DNA of 64,000 nucleotides from Microbulbifer sp. YPW16 (lineage in GTDB: Bacteria > Pseudomonadota > Gammaproteobacteria > Pseudomonadales > Cellvibrionaceae): contig NZ_CP089928.1 in assembly GCF_021290385.1 (NCBI RefSeq), forward strand, positions 1,906,501-1,970,500. Direction: 5' to 3'. Each line of letters starts with the position of its first letter. Position 1 is the first letter of the stretch. The notes under the pieces were generated by a model. It was not told the DNA's origin and did no database searches. It saw only the letters and a program-made list of their open reading frames with translations. This document shows positions 1 to 7,326 of this stretch, piece by piece. The position numbers and the translations under genes are program-made.

Positions 1-548
1 ACCTCATTCGCATCCCTGACGGCGGCGGCCATATCGAAGTCATCCATTCTAATAAGGGAAAGATAACCACGGAGCTTATTACTAGGGGCTTTAACGAGCA
101 GCTCTTCCGCCTGGGTAATGGCATCTTTCTTCCTGCCCAGGTTGTGCAGGCTTGAAACAAGGTAGAAGCCAAGGTCGGGTAAATCCTGCAACTGGCCCTG
201 CAGCGATTCAAAAGCCAACAGGGCCTCTTCAAATTGCTTTGCGTAAAACTTCGCAAGACCAAGGTTGTACGTGAGGCCTGGATCCTCATCAGCGATTTTT
301 AGTGCATCCTCAAAGTATTTGATGGCTTCTTCAAATTTATGTTCAGAAAGACAGACATTCCCCATCCTGGAATGGTGGATACTGTTCTCGGGCTCCTGCT
401 CAAGTGCCTGGGAAAAATACTTACGCGCTTCCGCCAGGTCCCCCAGCTTGTGATACAGGTCGCCCAGCTGTACACACAGGATGCTATTACCCGGATCCAG
501 CTTCAGGTAGCCGAGATACTGGGAAATTTTTTCGTTTACATTATTCAT
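1..548 (-). CDS. TPR-repeat protein, C-terminus beyond window edge
   Basis: The frame opens at an ATG (548, minus strand) with MNNVNEKISQYL and stays open to the left edge, so the stop codon lies outside the window. About 182 residues are visible. The pattern is degenerate 34-residue TPR helices, with aromatic and Ala/Gly positions such as LGDLYHKLGDLAEARKYF followed by a second unit ending FEEAIKYFEDALKI and a third with YNLGLAKFYAKQFEEALLAF. No signal peptide is visible, so a cytoplasmic scaffold is likely. It is the last visible gene of a same-strand cluster, six bases downstream of the next TPR gene, which points to co-transcription. Specific function is not recognisable. TPR assignment is by eye; partner and pathway are unknown. 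Confidence 0.75.
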   Translation of the reverse strand, partial: MNNVNEKISQYLGYLKLDPGNSILCVQLGDLYHKLGDLAEARKYFSQALEQEPENSIHHSRMGNVCLSEHKFEEAIKYFEDALKIADEDPGLTYNLGLAKFYAKQFEEALLAFESLQGQLQDLPDLGFYLVSSLHNLGRKKDAITQAEELLVKAPSNKLRGYLSLIRMDDFDMAAAVRDANE

Positions 549-554
549 TTTCGA

Positions 555-1043
555 TTACGGCAGGCGGAAGTTCAGTTCGGCAGCTATCTTCTCTAGCTGC
601 TGGAACAGGGGATGGTTTTTAGGCATGTTCTTGCTACTGGCTTTGAATAGCTCAACCGCTAACTCGCGGTTGCCCAGGTTAATGTGGCTGACGGCACTGT
701 AGAAAGTCGCGGCGTAATCGTCATCTGAATCGACCAGTGGCTTCCATACTTCCAGCGCCGTATGCCAGTCTCGCGCCTGGAAATATGTCATCCCCAACTG
801 AAAGCGGGCCAGTGCATTATCCTGGTTCAGCTTCAAAATCTTCTGAAAATGCGTGCGAGCCTCTTCGATCATGCCCAGCTGTTGGTACGTGGCGGAGAGC
901 ATGCCCAATGCAACTTCATTTGCCGGAAACTCTTCGACAAATTCCTTCAGCAGCGGTAATGCATTTTCGTAGTTCTCTGCTTTTACCAGCGCCAGGATTG
1001 GCTTGAGGCGCTGCCTCTGTTCACTATCGTTGTTCGCAGACAA
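555..1043 (-). CDS. Small TPR-repeat protein
   Basis: This 162-residue soluble protein is built almost wholly of TPR-like helical pairs: PLLKEFVEEFPANEVALGML, then YQQLGMIEEARTHFQKIL, then FQLGMTYFQARDWHTALEVW, then SAVSHINLGNRELAVELF. The first codon is TTG (1043), preceded by a GA-rich stretch (gaagagag) at usable spacing; no in-frame ATG lies near the N-terminus. It sits between another TPR gene (6 bp downstream) and an unknown 119-residue gene (15 bp upstream), all on the minus strand, which argues for one operon. TPR domains bind partner proteins, so an assembly or chaperone role is possible. No partner can be named from sequence. Confidence 0.8.
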   Translation of the reverse strand: MSANNDSEQRQRLKPILALVKAENYENALPLLKEFVEEFPANEVALGMLSATYQQLGMIEEARTHFQKILKLNQDNALARFQLGMTYFQARDWHTALEVWKPLVDSDDDYAATFYSAVSHINLGNRELAVELFKASSKNMPKNHPLFQQLEKIAAELNFRLP

Positions 1044-1058
1044 TCTTCTATACTCTCT

Positions 1059-1418
1059 TCAGGAACCAAGCCGTGCGATGAGGTTGTGCAACGCCTGGCT
1101 GAGGTTTTTATCATTATTGAGATGATGATGAATCCGGGTTACCAGAAGGTTAAATTTTGGCTCATTCCGGACTTTATCGCCGAATTCCCATGCAAGAACG
1201 CTTTCGAGAACGGCCTTTGTTTTCTTCTCCGTATCGCCTGATTCTGCCTCTATCTGTTTCAATCTGGTCTTGAGTTCTTTTTCGAGCTCCGGCAATGACA
1301 CTCTTGCATTGGTCGATGCGGTTTTTTCCCGACCATCTACCTTCGTGTCTCTCTTTTCTGTGGAAACCCTGCTTCGCAATAAGCGTGAGAGCGCACCTAC
1401 GCCATCAATGGGATCCAA
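1059..1418 (-). CDS. Hypothetical 119-residue charged protein in TPR cluster
   Basis: I do not recognise this protein. The N-terminal half is highly charged and likely disordered (many K, R, E, T and S between residues 15 and 45). It is followed by a predicted amphipathic helix (LPELEKELKTRLKQIEAE) and a C-terminal helical part ending HNLIARLGS. It starts with TTG at 1418; a Shine-Dalgarno-like ggagcagg lies directly upstream, which supports that start over internal alternatives. Its start lies 15 bp after the stop of the upstream TPR gene and its stop 15 bp before the next TPR gene. No signal peptide or membrane segment is visible. It could be an adaptor bound by the neighbouring TPR proteins, but that is only inferred from position. 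Confidence 0.65.
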   Translation of the reverse strand: MDPIDGVGALSRLLRSRVSTEKRDTKVDGREKTASTNARVSLPELEKELKTRLKQIEAESGDTEKKTKAVLESVLAWEFGDKVRNEPKFNLLVTRIHHHLNNDKNLSQALHNLIARLGS

Positions 1419-1433
1419 GGTCCTGCTCCAGAT

Positions 1434-2018
1434 TTAGTGCTTCTTGAGGGACTGGCGGTAACCACTGAGGGCAATGTGCGTTCCTGCCCGGGTGGCAGGG
1501 GCTTCGGCCGGTTCCAGGTTAGCGCCCGCAGCCTGGCTCTCCAGTGCCGCCGCAGCTGACTCTATCACCCTGGACATATCGTTATTCAGTGGGGCATTGA
1601 AGTCATTTCTTGCTATGCCCATCTCCAGATGCTTGATACATCCTTCGAAGTCATCCTCGACAAGTGCCAGCATCCCCTGACTGAACAGCCTGAAAGCGTG
1701 GTCTTCAGGCAAACCTGACAGGCCTTCCCAGGTACTTCTCGCCTTTTCCACCTCGCCCGAGGTCAAGTAAAGCAGGCCGAGCTGGAAAACTGCTGTTTTC
1801 TCGCCAGCATCCATATCTATCGCACGCTGCATCCACTCTGCAGCACTATCCACCATCTGGATCTGTGCATACAACGCACCAATCATATAAGTAGCCTTTG
1901 CATGGTTTGGATCTGATTCAACACAGCGCTTGAACAGGTCCAGGGACTTTTCCACGTCGTCGGACTCCAGGGAATGTAGGCCGAGGTGAAATAGCTCATC
2001 GGATGTGAGTTGGCTCAT
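1434..2018 (-). CDS. TPR-repeat protein
   Basis: This 194-residue protein starts at an ATG (2018) and carries at least three consecutive TPR units (LFHLGLHSLESDDVEKSLDL, then ATYMIGALYAQIQMVDSAAE, then AVFQLGLLYLTSGEVEKA), followed by a looser helical segment and an Ala-rich tail (about residues 150-180). No export signal is visible. It is the first TPR gene of the minus-strand cluster; the lipoprotein gene upstream ends 34 bp before its start, so the lipoprotein and the TPR genes may share a transcript. The role is unknown; the arrangement of several small TPR proteins in a row suggests subunits or chaperones of one larger assembly. Confidence 0.8.
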   Translation of the reverse strand: MSQLTSDELFHLGLHSLESDDVEKSLDLFKRCVESDPNHAKATYMIGALYAQIQMVDSAAEWMQRAIDMDAGEKTAVFQLGLLYLTSGEVEKARSTWEGLSGLPEDHAFRLFSQGMLALVEDDFEGCIKHLEMGIARNDFNAPLNNDMSRVIESAAAALESQAAGANLEPAEAPATRAGTHIALSGYRQSLKKH

Positions 2019-2052
2019 TGCAGTATCCCAATTGAAACTTGCAGGCGAATGC

Positions 2053-2388
2053 TTAATCGAAGTGGATCAAACCTGATTCCACACCATCTATTGTTAATTC
2101 GCAGTGTGAATTTCGGTTGCTAAAGAAATTTCCGCTATGGCAGAAGGCCGTCAGCTTTGCCCCCATATAACGACCATGCAGAGTCGTTGTTCGGGCACAC
2201 CAACCGCCATTTCCGGCCATTACTGGTTGCCCATCAATAAAAATCTGGAGATGTCGCGTGACTGGAGAGAATTGCCCCTCAACCACCCAGGGGGTTCGAG
2301 TATAGAAAGCTGGCTGGACCACACTTGTGGGTGTAGTAATGGAACAAGCTGAGCACAGCAAGAGCGCGCAAAGAACTGCGTACCGCAT
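2053..2388 (-). CDS. Small predicted lipoprotein
   Basis: This 111-residue protein begins MRYAVLCALLLCSACS, a classic short lipoprotein signal with a lipobox-like LCSAC, so it should be exported and lipid-anchored at Cys15. The mature part is short and contains four further cysteines, with a beta-rich look (RTPWVVEGQF, HLQIFIDGQPVMAGNGGW). It resembles small periplasmic lipoproteins that bind a partner complex, but no family is recognised. It is the most upstream gene of the TPR cluster on the minus strand and probably the first gene of that operon. About 345 bp of non-coding DNA separates it from the duplicated segment further upstream. Confidence 0.75.
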   Translation of the reverse strand: MRYAVLCALLLCSACSITTPTSVVQPAFYTRTPWVVEGQFSPVTRHLQIFIDGQPVMAGNGGWCARTTTLHGRYMGAKLTAFCHSGNFFSNRNSHCELTIDGVESGLIHFD

Positions 2389-2733
2389 AGACTTCTAATT
2401 CCCCAAAAGCACCAAACCCGCCACTTCTATTTTTTTAAGGGTCGCGGACCGGCGAAATAATAAAGAAAATTTGACCCAATGTAACCCTGCAGACGGAACA
2501 GCGTCACACTTTTTCTGCTTACAACTAAATCTTTTTCACCCCGGTACAATTTTTAGACAGTTTCTGATTTGGTATCGGTGAGCCCCCAAGATGTAAGAGC
2601 GTGTAATTGCCGTAATTAGTTTTACATGGTATAGGAGCTCACCCCCGGTTATTAACCGAATATATTTTATTTGATGGAGCTTGCCGTAAACGCATTTATT
2701 TCTGGCAAATGGATAAATAGATATCGGTATTGC
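2389..2733. other. AT-rich non-coding stretch upstream of TPR cluster
   Basis: No convincing gene is seen. The base composition is AT-rich and contains a T-run near 2432-2438 and a short 7-bp inverted repeat (ggtgagc near 2577 and gctcacc near 2637). It probably holds the promoter of the minus-strand lipoprotein/TPR operon, but no clear -10/-35 pair could be assigned. Its right edge coincides with the start of the 621-bp direct repeat. Confidence 0.4.
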
Positions 2734-2918
2734 TGCTATTGCCGTTCGCACATGGTATCCGGCACTGATAAGAGTGGTGTGATATTTAGCCAGGCATGTG
2801 TATCGAGCAAGGTGAAGGGTAGCCGGTACCGTAACAGGAAGAGAAAAGAGACCGAGAGACGGAAGATAGGGGCGAAGGAGGCCGTGACGAATCCTTGGAT
2901 CGCTTTCTAGCCGGCGCC

Positions 2919-2960
2919 CCCTAACAACCAGCAGAAATAGCCGGCAGCTTCTTGTTAGGG
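2919..2960. repeat. Inverted repeat CCCTAACAA/TTGTTAGGG (also at 7512-7553)
   Basis: Perfect 9-bp arms are separated by 24 bases just downstream of the acyltransferase stop codon, and the structure is present in both copies of the long repeat. There is no T-run, so it is a poor intrinsic terminator on either strand. It may be an RNA stem-loop or a recombination structure. The arms loosely recall the outer ends of integron attC sites (TAAC...GTTA), but the inner boxes of an attC site are not visible. Confidence 0.5.
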
Positions 2961-3002
2961 CCCCCACCGCGGGGAGTCAGGCCCGGTAGCGGGCCCGGCA
3001 GT

Positions 3003-3354
3003 TCAGGAAAGCGCTGCAAGTCTTGTGCGCAAGTAGTTGATATCAAATGCCATCAGGGTCTTCTTGAAGCCCAGCGCTGGCTTTTCAACCAGGTTCCAGG
3101 AAGCATAGGCCAACCCGAAAACCAGAGGGGTAGCAACGAGTGTATGTGTATAGGGATTCAGTCCCGGGAAGAACTGCGCAATTATTTGCTGGACGGGCCA
3201 AGCATAAATATAAACACCATACGAGACATCACCCAAGGAGTTATCAATATTTATATGTTTCACGCCATAGGCCAGAAAGAAAATAGCGTAAGCGAAAAAC
3301 ACGGGGAATACGTATGCAAACCATGCCTCGCCGAAAGAAGCGTATATGATTATG
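3003..3354 (-). pseudogene. Truncated 3' fragment of acyltransferase gene
   Basis: The minus-strand frame encodes the last ~117 residues of the intact acyltransferase at 7596-8690, including FLAYGVKHINIDNSLGDVSY and the C-terminus ending YLRTRLAALS. Homology stops sharply at 3354, where the long direct repeat ends and the sequence changes to the AraC-flanking DNA. An internal ATG at 3302 could in theory start a 99-residue peptide, but this would be only the last few transmembrane helices and is very unlikely to function. It is best read as a by-product of the duplication. Confidence 0.85.
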
Positions 3355-3434
3355 TCAAATTTTCAGACAACTATAGTATGCATGCCTTCCTTTTCTCCAC
3401 CCACCCACTTCTACGTGTAAAAAAATATAAATAT

Positions 3435-4469
3435 CTAGTCCGATGAGAGGGGAGCTTCTTTTGATTTAGATTTCATATAATCCTCGACTTTCCCGCCAGT
3501 CCACCGCCTGAATGCTTTCGAGAAAGAACTTGCGTCTGAATACCCGAGCATTTCAGCAACATAGGAGGAACTGGAATAACCAAGGTCCAGGATTTTCTGG
3601 GTCTCACTCAACAAGAAAAGATCCTTTAACATAGAAAAGGATGTATCTTCGGACTGTAACTTTCTCTTTAGTGTGGCAACACTTAAGTTTAGCTCTTGAG
3701 ATACAGCATCAACTCTAGCCATGGCTGGGTGCTTATAACCCTCAAGAATTCTGAGAACTCTGTCACTATAGGTCTTGTGATTCAAGGATTCCAGGGATCG
3801 ATTTGCAATATTTGTAAAGAGCTCAAAAAGATCCTTTTGCGGGTTATGCACAGGAAGATCCAACACCCTGGCTGAAATGACGAAATAGTCTTCAGCTTGA
3901 GAGCCATACACTGGACAGCGAAAGTAGTCGGAATATAAATCTTCAAGGCCCTCTATATCGCGAGAGAACCCTACGCGAATAATCCCTATATCTTCGGAGT
4001 AAAGATTGTTTGTCAGGAAGTTAGCGATCTTAGCAAACTGCGAAAATAGCTTGAGAAATACGTGGTGCCAGTCAAACTCTACATCCAGTTTTTTTGCAGA
4101 AAGAGAAACCTTTACTTCCGACCCATTAATGACTGATGTCAAAAGAAAGCAATCCGACATCAGCCTGTCGTACATCACTGCACTTTTCAAGGCAAGACCG
4201 AGATTTTCTGAGTGCATCGAAATTAGCCCAGGCACACCAAGGTCAGATATGTGTACATGCTCTCCAATCTTGCAGGGCAACAGCGGGTCACCACTATTGG
4301 CCATCAGCTTTTTCCAGATACCAATGTAATCAAAAATTGAAACATACCCCGGACGAACCTCCCGTATCTTGTAGGAGCCGATAAAGCTGGCGTAGGTATG
4401 GTTCTGATCAATTCGATTGGCGCTTCTAATCAATGCTTCCACTTTGATCCGGGAAATAACGTTATCCAT
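3435..4469 (-). CDS. AraC-family transcriptional regulator
   Basis: This 344-residue protein has an N-terminal ligand-sensing or dimerisation region of the kind found in OruR/ArgR-like AraC proteins (about residues 20-210) and a C-terminal double helix-turn-helix (about 245-335). The first HTH contains VSQELNLSVATLKRKLQ; the second contains VAEMLGYSDASSFSKAFRRW, which matches the AraC family signature closely. The family binds DNA and usually activates a nearby operon. It is divergent from the metalloprotease-like lipoprotein gene at 4788, with 318 bp between start codons, so that gene is the most likely target. It lies inside the segment bounded by the 621-bp repeats and is AT-richer than the core genome. 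Confidence 0.92.
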   Translation of the reverse strand: MDNVISRIKVEALIRSANRIDQNHTYASFIGSYKIREVRPGYVSIFDYIGIWKKLMANSGDPLLPCKIGEHVHISDLGVPGLISMHSENLGLALKSAVMYDRLMSDCFLLTSVINGSEVKVSLSAKKLDVEFDWHHVFLKLFSQFAKIANFLTNNLYSEDIGIIRVGFSRDIEGLEDLYSDYFRCPVYGSQAEDYFVISARVLDLPVHNPQKDLFELFTNIANRSLESLNHKTYSDRVLRILEGYKHPAMARVDAVSQELNLSVATLKRKLQSEDTSFSMLKDLFLLSETQKILDLGYSSSSYVAEMLGYSDASSFSKAFRRWTGGKVEDYMKSKSKEAPLSSD

Positions 4470-4787
4470 TTATTGACCTATGAGATCCATTTCACATTTA
4501 TAGCCACCTCTAAAGTACGCATTTTAATGTGTCCACTGAAATCACAAAGCTCCACCCTTGTCATATCGGCTCATTATCGCTGTCATAAAGGATAAATGTC
4601 GTCTAGATCACAAGTCGGCATCCCCTGGCCACTTAGAGTGCATTCCTGCTTAGTAATTTTCAGCCCTGCACGAAACTAGGCAATTGTTGCCAGGTCCTTT
4701 CCTGGGTGGCAACTATCACTTAGATGGTGAAACCACAATCTAATACTTTCATTCAGTTTGGACTTTTGACCCCATAAAGAGAAAGAT
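4470..4787. promoter_or_regulatory. Divergent intergenic region, regulator/lipoprotein
   Basis: These 318 bp separate the AraC-type regulator (minus) from the lipoprotein gene (plus) and should contain both promoters and the regulator's operators. No gene is visible. The stretch is AT-rich. A purine-rich agagaaagat precedes the lipoprotein ATG and can act as its ribosome binding site. No operator repeats could be assigned with confidence by eye. Confidence 0.5.
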
Positions 4788-6647
4788 ATGAATATTAAAA
4801 TTTTAATTATCCTTTGTTCGCTTCTACTTGTAGCGTGTAAAGATGACGCGAAGCGGGAGGTCGACGAGCCTGCCCCTGTAGCCTCCGAGGACGAGACCCC
4901 TTCAGAAGACGAGACCCCTTCAGAGGAGGAGCCCCCTTCAGAGGATGTAGTTGACGAGGAGGTAGTTGACGAGGCCGATGGCACAGCCCCTCCATCCAGT
5001 GACATTCCCCCAGAAGTAGATGTCACTACTAACTCCGAAGAATTTTGGCTGAATTTCGACTGTGGGGAAAATTGCCAGAGTGCCAATCTGAGCTCGGACT
5101 TCAGCAAGTCGACATATGCCCAGACTGAGCTGTCCATGAAGCCTTCAAGTTTGGACTCGATTGTTGTGACCCAGGTCAGCAGTGAGGAAGTCATCTCAAA
5201 TATCGAGACTAGATACCTTGCAAATGACATCCGGGTTGAACCCCTCGGCAATGGACTGATATCGATTACTAACAATACATCAAGGCGCTTTTCATCCATT
5301 CTTGTCATGCATACGACGAATGCTGGATCTGCTCCGCTGAAGATTGTATTTGATAGCACGCTGAATGGCTTCTCCAGTACAACTTACTCCGGTGTTCCAG
5401 ACGGCAATCTGCAGTATGTAGAAACCGCGCCAATGCTTAATCTCGACATTTCTTATAGGGGAAAGGTTGCAAGTTGTGATGAGCCGAGAACTGGAGATAC
5501 CGCTTGGCACTGCTTGCGGCATCCAACTCCAGCAGAAGCGGATACCCTGAAGGCTCTTTCGGCAAATATTAAATGGTTTATGAACACCTATCACTTCACA
5601 GAGGCTCTCGACGCTTTCGCTTTCGGGGGGGAATATATGGGATATTCGGTAGGACGCCCCTGCAACGAATGGGAGGGGTGCGTAGCCACCCGTTCCCCCA
5701 GCGAATCCATCATGTATTACCTCTTTAGCCTGGCTTCCAGTGGCCAACGGTCGGATATATCGACAATGGAGGTCTATAAGAAAGGATGGGTAGGCTTAGG
5801 CGGTGGAAAGACCCCGAGCCAGTTTTGGGGGACGGGTCGCTCCGGCTTTTTGAGCTTGCGATATCTTGACAGCCTGACCAAGGGTAACTATAGAACCTAT
5901 ATGCACGAACTTGGCCATTCATTAGGTTTCAGCCATAAAACTGGATTTACTTATGGCTTCCCACACTACGCCACGGATCATGTCGTTGACCTGCTTGGTT
6001 TCACCCAAACCGTGGAGAGCGTACCACCTGAGGTAATTCTTACAAAAGGCTGGCGCGATGGTAATTTATACGTGAAGGTCTACTCTTCTGACGATCCCAC
6101 CGATGGAAAAATGAAGCTCCAGGGCCTCAGCCTGACAGCCTTCGACGCGACAGCGTACGTATCTGAAGATGGTAGCACCATAAAGATCGAATTTTCAGAG
6201 CCACCCAAGCAGCGCCTCCTTGTTCGAGTATTTTCTGGAGAATCTGATCTAGTAATGACTAAGGATGTTGCACCAGGGATGCTGATTTTGGATCATAGAT
6301 CCACTGAAGACTTGCTGGTTATAAACGATAACACCTTCAACGAAATCATTGCTAAAGAAAGTTTACTGAGATCTAGAATTGACAAGTCTCCTCGTAAGCT
6401 CAATACGCTTTGCACAGGGCTATTTCGCCAGGGTGATAGCTTGGTCATTCCCAGTGCAGACATGTTGACAATGCTATCAGGGGATTCCTATTATCACGAC
6501 AACTTCAAGGGTGAACCCTTCTACTCCAAGGGAGGTGCAGACAATAGCACCCCCGGTACGTTTAATTTCGAGACTCTGGTTTTTGCTCAGGCTCCAAATC
6601 GGGAACCGCTTGCCACTATTAACCTAGGCTGTAAGACCTCAAATTAA
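4788..6647 (+). CDS. Lipoprotein with metzincin-like zinc protease motif
   Basis: The 619-residue protein begins with a lipoprotein signal (lipobox LVAC, Cys17). It continues into a Glu/Asp/Ser/Pro-rich linker (about residues 20-70) that contains a tandem repeat of EDETPS, and then a large extracytoplasmic body. Residues 373-383 read HELGHSLGFSH, a full HExxHxxGxxH zinc-binding motif as in metzincin proteases, with three His ligands and the catalytic Glu. A Met-turn further on is not obvious. Upstream of the motif lies a Gly-rich GWVGLGGG segment. The family could not be named; an M66-like or other secreted-protease relationship is possible. The product is probably a surface or periplasmic protease. 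It is divergent from an AraC regulator and followed by an intrinsic terminator, so it appears monocistronic. Confidence 0.85.
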   Translation: MNIKILIILCSLLLVACKDDAKREVDEPAPVASEDETPSEDETPSEEEPPSEDVVDEEVVDEADGTAPPSSDIPPEVDVTTNSEEFWLNFDCGENCQSANLSSDFSKSTYAQTELSMKPSSLDSIVVTQVSSEEVISNIETRYLANDIRVEPLGNGLISITNNTSRRFSSILVMHTTNAGSAPLKIVFDSTLNGFSSTTYSGVPDGNLQYVETAPMLNLDISYRGKVASCDEPRTGDTAWHCLRHPTPAEADTLKALSANIKWFMNTYHFTEALDAFAFGGEYMGYSVGRPCNEWEGCVATRSPSESIMYYLFSLASSGQRSDISTMEVYKKGWVGLGGGKTPSQFWGTGRSGFLSLRYLDSLTKGNYRTYMHELGHSLGFSHKTGFTYGFPHYATDHVVDLLGFTQTVESVPPEVILTKGWRDGNLYVKVYSSDDPTDGKMKLQGLSLTAFDATAYVSEDGSTIKIEFSEPPKQRLLVRVFSGESDLVMTKDVAPGMLILDHRSTEDLLVINDNTFNEIIAKESLLRSRIDKSPRKLNTLCTGLFRQGDSLVIPSADMLTMLSGDSYYHDNFKGEPFYSKGGADNSTPGTFNFETLVFAQAPNREPLATINLGCKTSN

Positions 6648-6682
6648 GAAAGAGATCCTCACAGGATAAGTAGTTACTTAAT

Positions 6683-6705
6683 GCCCCCGTATGGGGGCTT
6701 TTTTT
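6683..6705 (+). terminator. Intrinsic terminator after metalloprotease-like gene
   Basis: A gccccc/gggggc stem with a four-base loop is followed by seven T residues, 35 bp after the stop codon of the lipoprotein gene. This is a textbook Rho-independent terminator on the plus strand and marks the 3' end of that transcript. Confidence 0.85.
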
Positions 6706-6792
6706 CATTCAGGAAAGAATTTTTATGTTTTGGCCTACTAATCCCGGACACCGGTCTAGGTGTTAGAGTTGCACCTTGCACAAAGGTGTTCA

Positions 6793-7319
6793 ATGAGAAG
6801 ACAGCAGCGATTCCTCTCTACGCAGTTCATGCGAGATGCCGTGCGTTTGGTCGTGGATCAGGGGTGCTCATTATCCGGGGCGGCCCACTCTTCGGGTAAC
6901 TTGCCGCATGGGCTGCCGGTCTGAAGCTCCGCTGACTTGCAACCAGCCCGACCGTCCAATATACAAAGAGCCAAGGGTAGAGCGACCAGATATCCCAAAC
7001 ACGCTTGACGCCAATTCAAAGTGGAAAAGCGGAACCAGGTTTGGCGTGGTGATATTACCTACATCCTGGGCGACTCAGCTGGTTCTGCCCTGCTATGATT
7101 AGCGAGCCTTATCCTCGTCGCAGGGTCTGGCCGGGCGAGCTAAGAGTATCCAGATTAAGCACTCACAGTAGAGGCACTGGAAGTCACTTGGAGCAGTGAT
7201 GCAAACCGAATAGTGTCATGTTCCACCAGGACCAGGTCAGTCAGTATAGTCGCTGCGTATTCCGGCTGAGATTATGGTGCTACAGGATGACACAGGGTAT
7301 GAGTCACCCCTGGAACTAA
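6793..7319 (+). mobile_element. Decayed IS3-family insertion sequence remnant
   Basis: Translation in shifting frames gives pieces of an IS3-family transposase. From 6793, a fragment resembling the OrfA start contains RDAVRLVVDQGCSLSGAA and stops at 6922. From about 6950, OrfB pieces follow: VERPDIPNT, then after a frame change RQFKVEKRNQVWRGDITYI, the conserved start of the DDE integrase core. From 7218, FHQDQVSQYS and LWCYRMTQGMS correspond to the FHSDQGSQY...YRMTQSMSRRG block. Most of OrfA and the early part of OrfB are missing, and there are in-frame stops, so it is inactive. The remnant ends at 7319, eight bases before the right 621-bp repeat, suggesting the repeat junction cut it. Confidence 0.85.
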
Positions 7320-7326
7320 TAGTGGA

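Larger units (their letters stand above)
2734..3354. repeat. 621-bp direct repeat, left copy
   Basis: This segment is repeated in the same orientation at 7327-7947, offset by 4593 bases. Reading both copies side by side gave three differences: C/A at 2917/7510, G/A at 3027/7620 and A/G at 3291/7884. The flanks diverge abruptly on both sides. The repeat covers the last ~117 codons of an acyltransferase gene (minus strand) plus about 270 bp downstream of it. The left copy carries only this 3' fragment, whereas the right copy is joined to the intact gene. Near-identity implies a recent duplication or a recombination event that inserted the DNA between the copies. Confidence 0.95.

Noticed and set aside
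2919-2960. Integron attC site
   Set aside because: Only the outer TAAC/GTTA ends fit; the internal L boxes, unpaired bases and usual length were not seen, and no integrase gene is present.
2536-2967. 143-codon minus-strand frame, partly repeated at 7237-7560
   Set aside because: The similarity arises only because the DNA is duplicated. There is no recognised domain, and the part outside the repeat has no counterpart.
2952-3446. 164-codon plus-strand frame starting MLGPPPRGV, also found at 7545
   Set aside because: It is the antisense of the acyltransferase 3' end; its reappearance reflects the direct repeat, not conservation of a protein.
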